DNA of 64,000 nt from Chloroflexota bacterium (lineage in GTDB: Bacteria; Chloroflexota; Anaerolineae; Anaerolineales; Villigracilaceae). The stretch spans positions 62,001 to 126,000 of the forward strand of contig JACPVF010000003.1 of the NCBI GenBank assembly GCA_016191845.1. Reading direction: 5' to 3'. Within the stretch, counting starts at the first letter, position 1. Every line of letters starts with the position of its first letter. Below are positions 24,866-32,814 of this stretch, in pieces. A program made the position numbers and the translations under genes. The notes under the pieces were generated by a model. It made no database searches, was not told where the DNA came from, and saw nothing but the letters and a program-made list of their open reading frames with translations.

Positions 24866-25544
24866 TCTCATGCTTGTGGACGATCACGATGTGGTTCGCA
24901 CCGGGCTTCGTTCGTTTCTGGATACCCAGCCCGGAATGCGCGTGGTGGCCGAAGCACGCGACGGGCAGGAAGCCCTGAAACTGGCAGCCCAGACGAAACC
25001 GCAAATCGTGTTGATGGACATCACCATGCCCAGCATGGACGGTCTGGAGGCAACTCGTCGATTGAAGGCGGAGCTACCCGAGTGTCTGGTACTGGCCCTG
25101 ACCGTACACGAGGACAAGCAATATTTTATGGAAATGCTGGCGGCGGGCGCTTCGGGATATCTGACCAAGCAGGCCGCAGCCGACGAACTGGTATCGGCCA
25201 TCCATGCCGTGGCGGCAGGCAACGTGTACCTTCAGCCCGCGCTGGCCCGCTGGTTGCTGGAAGATTATCAGCGCCTGGCCCGGCAGGTGGGAATCCAACC
25301 ACGTGTGCAAACCGAGGAACAGGAAGAAGGCATGATCGGCCTGGATGCACTCAGCGCGCGCGAGCGCCAGGTGCTCGAGTTGGTGGGCCAGGGCTTGAAC
25401 AACCACCAGATCGGGGAAAGGCTCAACCTGAGTCACAAGACCGTAGCCCGTCACCGTGAGCGTATCATGGCCAAGCTCAAGATGCACTCGCGCACCGAGT
25501 TGGTCAAGTTTGCCATCCGCACCGGGTTGATCACGTTGGAGTAG
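24855..25544 (+). CDS. NarL/FixJ-type response regulator (pair 2)
   Basis: 229 residues: receiver domain with DDHD, phospho-acceptor Asp in IVLMDITMPSMDG (about 54) and YLTKQA lysine. A LuxR-type helix-turn-helix begins at LSARERQVLELVGQG, with recognition helix KTVARHRERIMAKLKMH. This region closely matches the first regulator (TVARHRE..M.KL..H.R.ELVK.AIR.GLI), hinting at overlapping operators. It is coupled to the kinase gene by overlap; the ccm operon starts about 220 bases later. Confidence 0.93.
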   Translation: MTINLMLVDDHDVVRTGLRSFLDTQPGMRVVAEARDGQEALKLAAQTKPQIVLMDITMPSMDGLEATRRLKAELPECLVLALTVHEDKQYFMEMLAAGASGYLTKQAAADELVSAIHAVAAGNVYLQPALARWLLEDYQRLARQVGIQPRVQTEEQEEGMIGLDALSARERQVLELVGQGLNNHQIGERLNLSHKTVARHRERIMAKLKMHSRTELVKFAIRTGLITLE

Positions 25545-25572
25545 TTCACCCAAAATGGGACAAATTCGGGGG

Positions 25573-25629
25573 TTTTACATGACATCCATCTGAACCCTTC
25601 TCAGGGTGAATTAATCTCGCCATGTAAAA
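25573..25629 (+). promoter_or_regulatory. nested inverted repeats upstream of ccmE
   Basis: A 9-bp inverted repeat (TTTTACATG 25573-25581, CATGTAAAA 25621-25629) encloses a small hairpin (ACCCTTCTCAGGGT). Inside the left arm CATGA-CATCCA-TCTGA (25578-25593) resembles the CRP-type site at 23239, with an identical spacer. It could be an operator region or a weak terminator for the regulator gene. Confidence 0.35.
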
Positions 25630-25650
25630 TGAAGCCAGTTACAAGAATAA

Positions 25651-25721
25651 GCTTGCGTACTGGGAAACCAAACGACACGAATATGTTTCTGTCAGGTTTT
25701 CCATTGCGCAAGCCGTTTGGT
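25651..25721 (+). ncRNA. possible pseudoknotted leader RNA of the ccm operon
   Basis: GCTTGCG (25651-25657) pairs perfectly with CGCAAGC (25707-25713), and ACCAAACG (25667-25674) pairs perfectly with CGTTTGGT (25714-25721). The order A-B-A'-B', with A' next to B', is that of an H-type pseudoknot with stacked helices. It ends 43 bases before the ccmE ATG, so it could control translation. It fits no known riboswitch that I recognise. Confidence 0.35.
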
Positions 25722-25764
25722 CTAAATACTCAATCACCAAGTTCTATCACCTGGAGGCAATCAG

Positions 25765-26247
25765 ATGAAAGTGAACAAATTTATGATCGGAGGCCTGTTC
25801 ATTCTGGCGGCAGTGGTCTTCCTTGTCGTCTCTTCTTCGCAGGCCAACTCGGAATATTTCATGACCGTGGATGAATTGAGCACCAAGGGTGCATCTGTGA
25901 TGGGCAAGAGCCTGCGCGTCTCGGGTGCCATCATCGGCGATACGATCCAGTATGATGCGGCCACGTTGACCCTGACCTTCGAAGTGGCGAACGTCCCCGG
26001 CGACAATGCTGAGATCGAGGCGCAGGGCGGTCTGGCGGAAGTGCTCCACCAGGCAGTGATCGACCCGACCCGCAGCCGCATCAAGGTCATCTATCAGGGC
26101 CCCAAGCCCGACCTGCTCCGCAACGAGGCGCAGGCCATCATGACCGGCCACATCGATGAAAATGGGGTCTTCCACGCGGATGAGTTGCTGCTCAAGTGTC
26201 CCACCCGCTATGAAGAGGCGGTGCCTGAACAGGCCGCCAGCAAGTAG
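25765..26247 (+). CDS. ccmE: CcmE haem chaperone, CxxxY variant
   Basis: 160 residues: N-terminal membrane anchor, then the OB-fold CcmE domain (VSGAIIGDTIQYD, VIYQGPKPDLLRNEAQAIM, GHIDENGVFHADELLLKCP). CcmE carries haem covalently from CcmABCD to the CcmF ligase. Instead of the usual haem-binding His, the C-terminus has Cys145-Pro-Thr-Arg-Tyr149, the CxxxY motif described for some archaea and Desulfovibrio. It leads the ccm operon and has a ctggagg ribosome site. A hairpin with a T-run follows. Confidence 0.92.
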   Translation: MKVNKFMIGGLFILAAVVFLVVSSSQANSEYFMTVDELSTKGASVMGKSLRVSGAIIGDTIQYDAATLTLTFEVANVPGDNAEIEAQGGLAEVLHQAVIDPTRSRIKVIYQGPKPDLLRNEAQAIMTGHIDENGVFHADELLLKCPTRYEEAVPEQAASK

Positions 26248-26254
26248 GCGAAAC

Positions 26255-26290
26255 AACCTGGCAGGGCAAGCCCTGTCAGGTTTTCATTTG
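26255..26290 (+). terminator. leaky terminator or attenuator between ccmE and ccmF
   Basis: A 12-bp stem with one G-T pair (26255-26266 with 26271-26282) is followed by TTTTCATTT, 16 bases before the ccmF ATG. It could set a higher level of CcmE than of downstream proteins. Confidence 0.65.
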
Positions 26291-26305
26291 TAACGAGGAG
26301 AAATC

Positions 26306-28531
26306 ATGGTTGCAGATTTTGGATACGGAATCTTAGTGGTTGCGCTTTTGGTGTCGTTGTACAGCGTGGTCGCGGCGCTGGTGGGCGTGCGGACGAAATC
26401 CGCCGCCCTGGTCGAATCAGCCCGCCGCGCCATGTTGTTGACCTGGCCGCTGATCACGCTTTCAGCGCTGGCTCTGATCTACCTGTTGGTCAACAATCAT
26501 TTCGAGGTCAGTTTCGTCTATGAAGTGACCAGCCGCAGCATGCCCACCTACTTGAAAATCACCGCCTGGTGGGGTGGACAGGCTGGTTCGCTGGTCTTCT
26601 GGTCGTGGTTGATGTCGGCTTTTGCTTCGCTGGTCACTTTGCGCAAGTGGGATCGTGACCGCGAGTTCCTGCCGTGGGTGATCGTGGTTTCCTCGGTCAC
26701 GGTGGCCTTCTTCCTGATGATGTCGGTCGTCTTCGAGAATCCGTTCGCGCGCATGTGGTTTGCTCCTTCAGGCGAGGTGATCAAGGCCATGCTTCAGCCT
26801 GCAGGATCGACCGCGGTTCCGCTGCAACCCGATGGCCGCGGCCTGAATCCGTTGTTGCGCCACCCGGGCATGATCATCCACCCGCCCATGCTCTATCTGG
26901 GATTCGTCTCCTTCGTGATCCCCTACGCCTTCGCCATTGCAGCGCTTGTCACCGGCCGCACCGATGACCGATGGATCCGCATCACCCGACGCTGGACCCT
27001 GTGGGCCTGGCTGTTCCTGTCCTTCGGCCTGGTTCTCGGCGGACGCTGGGCCTATGACGTGCTCGGCTGGGGCGGCTACTGGGGCTGGGACCCGGTCGAG
27101 ATCGCGGCCTTCATGCCGTGGCTGACTGGTACCGCCTTCCTGCACTCGGTCATGATCCAGGAGAAGCGCGGACAACTCAAGCAGTGGAACATGATCCTGA
27201 TCATGTTGACCTACGCGCTGGTCATCTTCGGCACCTTCCTCACCCGCTCGGGCGTACTCTCCTCGGTGCATGCCTTTGCAAGCAGCCCGATCGGCCCGTT
27301 CTTCATGGGCTTTGTGGCGCTGACCTTCGTCATTTCCATTGCATTGTTGATCTGGCGCTGGCCCGACCTGCGCTCCGAGACCGAGATGAAGTCCATGCTC
27401 TCGCGCGAGGCGTTGTTCCTGCTCAACAACCTGCTCTTCATGAGCGTGCTGGTCATCTGCTTCGTGGGCGTCATCTACCCGCTGGTCTCCGAACTGGTGA
27501 CCGGCTCGAAGGTGACGGTCGGCCCGCCGTGGTATGAGTTCAGCACCTCGCCGCTGTTCGCGATGTTGATGTTCCTGATGGCGATTGCCCCGCTCTCCTC
27601 GTGGGGCCTCTCCTCTCAGGAGAAACTCGCCAACATCAACAAGCCCGTGCTCGGTGGATTGCTGGCCGCGCCGGTCGTCGCCTATGCCATCTGGTGGAAA
27701 CCCATCTCGGAGATAATGGGCAGCCTGCCCGGCGTGGTCATCTCGCTGGCCATTATCCTGATCGTGGTGGTCCTGATGTACCTGTTCCGCAAACTGCTCT
27801 GGCAGTCGGTGCTGGTAGCCTCCGTCATTACGGCTTACCTGGCTTTCACTTATACCCAAAACCTGATCGCCCTGATCGGCTTCTTCCTCGTGGCGCTCAC
27901 GCTGATGGTCACCCTGCGTGAGTTCTGGCGGGCCACCCGCGCACGCCAGAATGCCCAGCAGGAGAATTTCTTCACGGCCTTCTCGCGCCTGATCGGCCGC
28001 AACCGACGCCGCTATGGCGGATACGTCATCCACGTCAGCATGATGTTGATGGCCATCGGCATCCTCGGCATCGAACTGTTCCAGAAGGAAACCCAGGGCA
28101 TGATCCCTGTGGGCCAGTCCCTGAAGATCGCCGGGTACACGGTGGAATACAAGGACCTGGCTTCCTGGGACGAGGCTGACAAGGGCGTGAACTACACCCG
28201 CGCCGTGGTCAGCGTTTACAAGGACGGCACCTACCTGGGCGACCTGCATCCGCGCAAGGACTTCTACTTCGACTCACAGCAATCCATGACCATCCCCGGT
28301 CAGCGCCCGACTCTCAAAGACGACCTGTACGTGCTGTTGATCGACTGGCAGCCCGCCACGACCACCGGCGCGACCTTCAAGATCTACGTCAACCCGCTGG
28401 TCAACTGGTTGTGGATCGGCAGTCTGCTGTTCTTCATCGGCGTCATCATTGCGGCCTGGCCCGACCGGGATCCCGAGTACGTCCCGGCCCGCGCGCGCAA
28501 TAAGGCGTACCAGCCCAGTTCAGCGGACTAG
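26306..28531 (+). CDS. ccmF: CcmF cytochrome c haem lyase subunit
   Basis: 741 residues, longer than E. coli CcmF (about 650), with some 15 transmembrane helices. CcmF takes haem from holo-CcmE and ligates it to CxxCH of apocytochrome on the outer side of the membrane. The tryptophan-rich WWD motif is at about residues 248-268 (GWGGYWGWDPVEIAAFMPW). Further family segments are TRSGVLSSVHAFA and HPGMIIHPPMLYLGF with conserved His. An extracellular domain near residues 600-700 precedes the last helix. It has a ribosome site (cgaggag). Confidence 0.95.
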   Translation: MVADFGYGILVVALLVSLYSVVAALVGVRTKSAALVESARRAMLLTWPLITLSALALIYLLVNNHFEVSFVYEVTSRSMPTYLKITAWWGGQAGSLVFWSWLMSAFASLVTLRKWDRDREFLPWVIVVSSVTVAFFLMMSVVFENPFARMWFAPSGEVIKAMLQPAGSTAVPLQPDGRGLNPLLRHPGMIIHPPMLYLGFVSFVIPYAFAIAALVTGRTDDRWIRITRRWTLWAWLFLSFGLVLGGRWAYDVLGWGGYWGWDPVEIAAFMPWLTGTAFLHSVMIQEKRGQLKQWNMILIMLTYALVIFGTFLTRSGVLSSVHAFASSPIGPFFMGFVALTFVISIALLIWRWPDLRSETEMKSMLSREALFLLNNLLFMSVLVICFVGVIYPLVSELVTGSKVTVGPPWYEFSTSPLFAMLMFLMAIAPLSSWGLSSQEKLANINKPVLGGLLAAPVVAYAIWWKPISEIMGSLPGVVISLAIILIVVVLMYLFRKLLWQSVLVASVITAYLAFTYTQNLIALIGFFLVALTLMVTLREFWRATRARQNAQQENFFTAFSRLIGRNRRRYGGYVIHVSMMLMAIGILGIELFQKETQGMIPVGQSLKIAGYTVEYKDLASWDEADKGVNYTRAVVSVYKDGTYLGDLHPRKDFYFDSQQSMTIPGQRPTLKDDLYVLLIDWQPATTTGATFKIYVNPLVNWLWIGSLLFFIGVIIAAWPDRDPEYVPARARNKAYQPSSAD

Positions 28532-28552
28532 GTCCACGCAGGAGAATGTGAT

Positions 28553-29053
28553 ATGAAACGCACCCATCGTTTTGCGGCCTTGGCCCTGCTCCTCCTGCTT
28601 CTGGCAGGACTTTGGGCTGGCTCCGTCGCCGCACAGGGTTCCACCCCCACGGATGACGAAGTCAACGCCATTGCCAAGCAGTTGTATTGCCCAGTGTGCG
28701 AGAACACACCGCTCGACGTGTGTCCCACCGAGGCTTGCCGCCAGTGGCGCGAGTTGATCCGCCAGCAGTTGTCCGAAGGCTGGACGGAAGACCAGATTAA
28801 ACAATATTTCGTGGATAATTACGGCGCGCGCGTGCTTGGCGAACCGCCACGCACCGGCCTGAATTGGTTAGTATACCTGCTGCCACCCGTACTGATCCTA
28901 GCGGGCGCCTTCGTGCTCTTCCGAGCCATGCGGGCGTGGATGAAGCCGTCCACAACGGAAGCAGCTGCGGGTCCAGTGGAAACACCTCAGCCCGCCACAC
29001 AGGATGACGAGTACGTATCCAAATTCGAAGAAGAACTCCGCAAGCGGAAATAA
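28553..29053 (+). CDS. ccmH: CcmH thiol-oxidoreductase subunit
   Basis: 166 residues: cleavable signal sequence, then the CcmH fold with LYCPVCENTPLDVC in place of the usual LRCxxCQ, C-terminal helix and tail. CcmH keeps apocytochrome cysteines reduced and presents them to CcmF. Two more cysteines (VCPTEAC) follow the active pair, an unusual feature. It lies 21 bases after ccmF, before a thioredoxin gene with the matching CcmG role. Confidence 0.92.
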   Translation: MKRTHRFAALALLLLLLAGLWAGSVAAQGSTPTDDEVNAIAKQLYCPVCENTPLDVCPTEACRQWRELIRQQLSEGWTEDQIKQYFVDNYGARVLGEPPRTGLNWLVYLLPPVLILAGAFVLFRAMRAWMKPSTTEAAAGPVETPQPATQDDEYVSKFEEELRKRK

Positions 29054-29063
29054 AATCCCTCGC

Positions 29064-29084
29064 CTCCCGATTCACAATCGGGAG
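29064..29084 (+). other. intercistronic hairpin between ccmH and thioredoxin gene
   Basis: A 9-bp perfect stem (ctcccgatt / aatcgggag) with a CAC loop and no T-run. It may protect or process the mRNA rather than terminate it. Confidence 0.45.
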
Positions 29085-29101
29085 TGGGGCAGGAGAATGC
29101 A

Positions 29102-29674
29102 ATGACTGAAATCAATGAAACAGCCCCCCGGCGCGGCGTGCCCGTCTGGGTCCAGGTCATCATCTGGTCTCTCTTGGTGGCCTTGATGGTGCTGGTGGGA
29201 ATCACCCTCAACAAGCGACAGCAGGGGTCCGTACAGCCTGGGGTGGAGATTCCCGACTTCACGTTGAAATTTTTCGACGGGTATCAGTATGAGGGCAAGA
29301 GCGAGATCAAACTCTCGGACCTGCGCGGCAAGGTGGTGGTGATCAACTTCTGGGCCTCGTGGTGCAAACCCTGCGAGCAGGAAGCCGCCGAACTTCAGCA
29401 GGCCTGGAGCGAGTATGCCGACAGCGGCGACGTGGTCTTCCTTGGCGTGGACTATGTGGATACCGAGCCTGAGGCGCGCGTGTACCTCAAAAAATTCGGC
29501 ATCAGCTTTGCCAATGGCCCCGACATGGCTACGAAGATCTCACAGATGTTCCGCATCACCGGCGTGCCCGAGACCTACTTCATCGACCAGAACGGCGTGC
29601 TGCAATACGTGAAGGTCGGCCCATTCACCTCGGTGGACGAGATCCGTGCCGAGATCGAGAAACTCCTACCCTAA
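29102..29674 (+). CDS. membrane-anchored thioredoxin-like protein (CcmG/ResA type)
   Basis: 190 residues from MTEINETAP, preceded by aggagaat; the slightly longer frame is less likely. It has one N-terminal transmembrane helix (about 18-38) and an outward-facing thioredoxin domain with WCKPC active site in FWASWCKPCEQEA and the cis-proline loop TGVPETYF. It is expected to reduce CcmH or apocytochrome disulfides during haem attachment, as CcmG and ResA do. It is placed inside the ccm operon. Confidence 0.92.
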   Translation: MTEINETAPRRGVPVWVQVIIWSLLVALMVLVGITLNKRQQGSVQPGVEIPDFTLKFFDGYQYEGKSEIKLSDLRGKVVVINFWASWCKPCEQEAAELQQAWSEYADSGDVVFLGVDYVDTEPEARVYLKKFGISFANGPDMATKISQMFRITGVPETYFIDQNGVLQYVKVGPFTSVDEIRAEIEKLLP

Positions 29675-29684
29675 AGGGGCAAGC

Positions 29685-30200
29685 ATGGACCTGAGCGCAA
29701 TCTTCTTTCTCCTGGCCGTCCTCATCCTGGTCGGCATGTACCTGTATGCGCCCTTCACCGGGCGCTCCAACCGCACCTCGACCACGCAAGAGGAACATGA
29801 GGTCTCGGGCCTGATGGCCGAGCGTGACCGCATGATCAACGCCCTGCAGGAACTCGACTTCGACTTCAAACTGGGCAAGATCCCCGAAGAGGACTATCCC
29901 ACCCAGCGCGCGGAACTGCTCAAGAAAGGCGCGGATATCCTGCGTAAGCTGGATGAGTTGCGCCCCGCCGCCGTCTCTGCCGCCAACGCCGAAGACCGCC
30001 TCGAAAAGGCCGTGGCCGCGCGCCGCGCCGACGCCGCCGTAGCCACTCGCGCCGCCGTCACCGATGATGACATAGAATCGCAGCTGTCCGCGCGCCGTAA
30101 GCAACGCAAAGAGAAGTCGGCGGGATTCTGCCCGCGCTGCGGCCAGCCCGTGCTGGTCAGCGACCGCTTCTGCCCCTCCTGCGGAAAATCCCTCGCCTGA
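29685..30200 (+). CDS. CcmI-like N-terminal domain protein with Zn ribbon
   Basis: 171 residues from MDLSAIFF; the upstream extension overlaps the thioredoxin gene. One transmembrane helix is followed by a helical hairpin (RDRMINALQELDFDFKLGKI and EEDYPTQRAELLKK) resembling CcmI N-termini, then an Ala-rich helix. A C-terminal ribbon with two CxxC knuckles (CPRCG, CPSCG) follows. CcmI normally holds apocytochromes through TPR repeats, which are absent here, so a scaffold role is inferred from context. Confidence 0.78.
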   Translation: MDLSAIFFLLAVLILVGMYLYAPFTGRSNRTSTTQEEHEVSGLMAERDRMINALQELDFDFKLGKIPEEDYPTQRAELLKKGADILRKLDELRPAAVSAANAEDRLEKAVAARRADAAVATRAAVTDDDIESQLSARRKQRKEKSAGFCPRCGQPVLVSDRFCPSCGKSLA

Positions 30201-30211
30201 TAAGAGACCTT

Positions 30212-32110
30212 ATGAAACGACTTACCTTATTTATCCTGCTCGGCCTGTCCCTGATTCTGACCGCCTGCAACCTCAGCCTCGCGGAGGATGTCACCCCGCC
30301 GCCCGGTTATATCTCCCCCACCCCGGCCCCCACGCTGGGTCCGCTCTTCCCGGCCGCCGCACCCGATGTCAAAAACGGCGCCGCCATCTACGTCGAGAAA
30401 TGTGCCGCCTGTCACGGCGATACCGGCCTCGGCGACGGTGCGCAGGGCAAGCAACTGCCCGTCACTGTAGCCGCCATCGGCCTGCCGCAGACCGCTCAAA
30501 AGGCCTCTCCCGCCGAGTGGTACATGGTCGTCTCGCAGGGTCGCATGGACCGCTTCATGCCGCCCTTCACCAGCCTTTCCGAACAGGAACGCTGGGACGT
30601 GGTGGCCTACGCCCTCAGCCTGCACGCCACCCCCGCGATGATCGAACAGGGCCAGGCGCTCTTCGAAAAGAACTGCGCCGACTGCTCGCTCGATTTCTTC
30701 ACCAGCCAGGAAAAAATGTCGTCCCTCTCGGATGACGACCTGATCAGCCTGATGTTACAAGGCTCCGACGCTTTCCCCGCCTTTGGCGCGAACCTCAACC
30801 AGGATGAACTCTACAGCGTGGCGGCCTACCTGCGCTCCCTGACCTTTGCCGCCGCTCCCGCTGCCGCCCCGACGGCTGTTCCCGCCACCGCGACTCCCGT
30901 CGCCGCTGCAAGCGAGACAAGCACCACCCCCGCCGCCGAAGGGACTCCCTCCGCTGAAGCCTATCCCAACGCCACCGAGACAATCGCCACCCCCGTAGCG
31001 GGCATCGGCACCGTGAACGGCAAGGTGGCCTTCCCCGATGGAACCGTCCCCGCGGACTTCACCGTCACCCTGCGCGGATATGACCACGCCCAGGACTCCA
31101 GCGGCCCGCAAGAGACCCTTACCCTCGAAGGCCCCGTCAACTCCGACGGCAGTTTCACCTTCGAAAATGTCGAGCTGCCGGATGGCCGCATCCTCATGGC
31201 CGAGGCCAGCTATAAGGGTATCCTCTACCAATCGGAACTGTCGATGACCCAGGCAGGGGAGAGCGTGGTGGAACTCGCCCCGCTTACCCTGTACGACACC
31301 TCCACTGATCTCGCCGCCCTCACCGTGGACCAGGGTCACGTCTTCCTCGACGTGAGCACGGGCCAGGTGCAGATCATCGAGTTCATCAGCATCCTCAACT
31401 CCACCGGCAAGACCGTCCTCGTGCCGGTCACCAGTGACACGATGGCTCTCGCCAAGGCTCCCGCTGGCACCACCAGCCTGGGATATGACGCCCAACAGGG
31501 ACAGGCCATGCCCGTGCAGGCCCAGGACGGCAGCTTTGCCATGCCCCCGTCCGACAAATCCTATGGCCTGGTGGCGGGCTTCCAGATGCCCTACGACAAC
31601 AAATCCGCCGAGGTGGAGATTCCCTTCGTGCTCGGCATGCCCGCTGATTCCTCCATCTTCGTGCCCGTCGGTGTGAAGCTGGAAGGCAACGGTCTGATCG
31701 ACCAGGGTCAGCAGGATATCGGAAACGGGACCGTCTATCAGGTCTACGGCTTCGGGCCGTTATCCGCCAACAGTTCCCTGACCGTCAAGATGAGCGGCCA
31801 ACCCCAGACCGGTGAAACCGCTGGCGGAACATCCATCAACTCGAACCAAACGCTCATCATCGGCGTGGGTCTGCTGGGCATCCTGCTCATCGGGGCGGGC
31901 GGCTGGCTCTACTTCCGCGACCGCAAACGCAGCGAAGAGACCGATGAAGAGCATGGTGACGAGGATGAATTCGATGACGCCGACAGCGTGCTGGACGCCA
32001 TCATCGCCCTCGACGATTTGCACCGCGCCGGCAAACTCCCTGACGAGGCATATCAAAATCGCCGCGCCGAGTTGAAGGAACAGCTCAAAAAACTGGAGAG
32101 CAGGGACTAG
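30212..32110 (+). CDS. cytochrome c lipoprotein with one intact and one degenerate haem domain
   Basis: 632 residues: signal peptide with lipobox ILTAC, a cytochrome c domain with CAACH and a distal Met region, then a second cytochrome-like domain whose motif is CADCS, lacking the haem histidine. A Thr/Ala/Pro linker follows, then beta-rich extracellular domains (about 260-540), a transmembrane helix, and a cytoplasmic acidic tail ending in a CcmI-like helical hairpin. It sits between the CcmI-like and ccmA genes; the role is unknown, perhaps an electron donor or sensor tied to cytochrome assembly. Confidence 0.8.
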   Translation: MKRLTLFILLGLSLILTACNLSLAEDVTPPPGYISPTPAPTLGPLFPAAAPDVKNGAAIYVEKCAACHGDTGLGDGAQGKQLPVTVAAIGLPQTAQKASPAEWYMVVSQGRMDRFMPPFTSLSEQERWDVVAYALSLHATPAMIEQGQALFEKNCADCSLDFFTSQEKMSSLSDDDLISLMLQGSDAFPAFGANLNQDELYSVAAYLRSLTFAAAPAAAPTAVPATATPVAAASETSTTPAAEGTPSAEAYPNATETIATPVAGIGTVNGKVAFPDGTVPADFTVTLRGYDHAQDSSGPQETLTLEGPVNSDGSFTFENVELPDGRILMAEASYKGILYQSELSMTQAGESVVELAPLTLYDTSTDLAALTVDQGHVFLDVSTGQVQIIEFISILNSTGKTVLVPVTSDTMALAKAPAGTTSLGYDAQQGQAMPVQAQDGSFAMPPSDKSYGLVAGFQMPYDNKSAEVEIPFVLGMPADSSIFVPVGVKLEGNGLIDQGQQDIGNGTVYQVYGFGPLSANSSLTVKMSGQPQTGETAGGTSINSNQTLIIGVGLLGILLIGAGGWLYFRDRKRSEETDEEHGDEDEFDDADSVLDAIIALDDLHRAGKLPDEAYQNRRAELKEQLKKLESRD

Positions 32111-32114
32111 TCCC

Positions 32115-32813
32115 GTGATCGAAGTCCGCAAACTCGTCAAACGCTTTGGCCTGAAGGCCGTCCTGCGCGGGCTGGACTTCACCGTCCAGCCTGGGGAGTT
32201 CGTGGCCCTGCTCGGCCCGAACGGCGCCGGCAAGACCACTTTCCTGCGCATCCTGGCCTCGCTCTCGCGCCCTTCGCTGGGCGAGGTGCGCGTGGCGGGC
32301 TACTCCCTGCCGAACGAGGCCGCCCAGGTCCGTGCGCGACTGGGTGTGGTCTCGCACATGCCCCTGCTCTACCCCGACCTGACCGCCGAGGAAAACCTGC
32401 GCTTTTATGCGCGCATGTACGGCCTCGAGAACCAGTCGGCGCGCATCACGGAAGTGCTGGAAATGGTCGGCCTCGAAAAGCGCCGCGGCGATCTGGTCCG
32501 CACTTTTTCGCGCGGCATGCAGCAACGCCTGGCCATTGGCCGCGCCGTGATCCACGACCCGGAGGTGATGCTCTTCGACGAGCCGTATACCGGCCTCGAC
32601 CAGGATGCCTCTGAAATGCTGGATGAGGTCTTGAAGTCTGTGGCGGCCCGCGGCCGTACCGTGGTGATGACCTCGCACGACCTGGCCCGCGCCGAAGACC
32701 TGGCCACCCGCTTCGACATCCTCTCGCGCGGCGTGATCGCCGCCTCGACCACCCAGGCCGAGCTCAAGAACACCAACCTGTTGGCCTACTATAAACAGGC
32801 CCTGGCAGACTGA
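32115..32813 (+). CDS. ccmA: CcmA haem-exporter ABC ATPase
   Basis: 232 residues, starting with GTG. It is an ABC ATPase with Walker A GPNGAGKTT (about residue 36), signature FSRGMQQRLAIGRA, Walker B VMLFDEPYTGLD and switch His in TSHDLARAED. With CcmB, CcmC and CcmD it powers loading and release of holo-CcmE. Identity rests on the family and on being followed directly by ccmB, ccmC and ccmD. It lies 4 bases after the cytochrome lipoprotein gene. Confidence 0.92.
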   Translation: MIEVRKLVKRFGLKAVLRGLDFTVQPGEFVALLGPNGAGKTTFLRILASLSRPSLGEVRVAGYSLPNEAAQVRARLGVVSHMPLLYPDLTAEENLRFYARMYGLENQSARITEVLEMVGLEKRRGDLVRTFSRGMQQRLAIGRAVIHDPEVMLFDEPYTGLDQDASEMLDEVLKSVAARGRTVVMTSHDLARAEDLATRFDILSRGVIAASTTQAELKNTNLLAYYKQALAD

Positions 32814-32814
32814 C

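Noticed and set aside
25629-25874. An 81-codon frame crossing the ccmE start
   Set aside because: Overlaps ccmE in another frame, lacks a ribosome site and shows no protein features; the region looks like a structured leader.
26768-28249. A 493-codon frame opposite ccmF
   Set aside because: His/Gln/Asp-rich product typical of antisense reading in GC-rich genes; ccmF has all family motifs.
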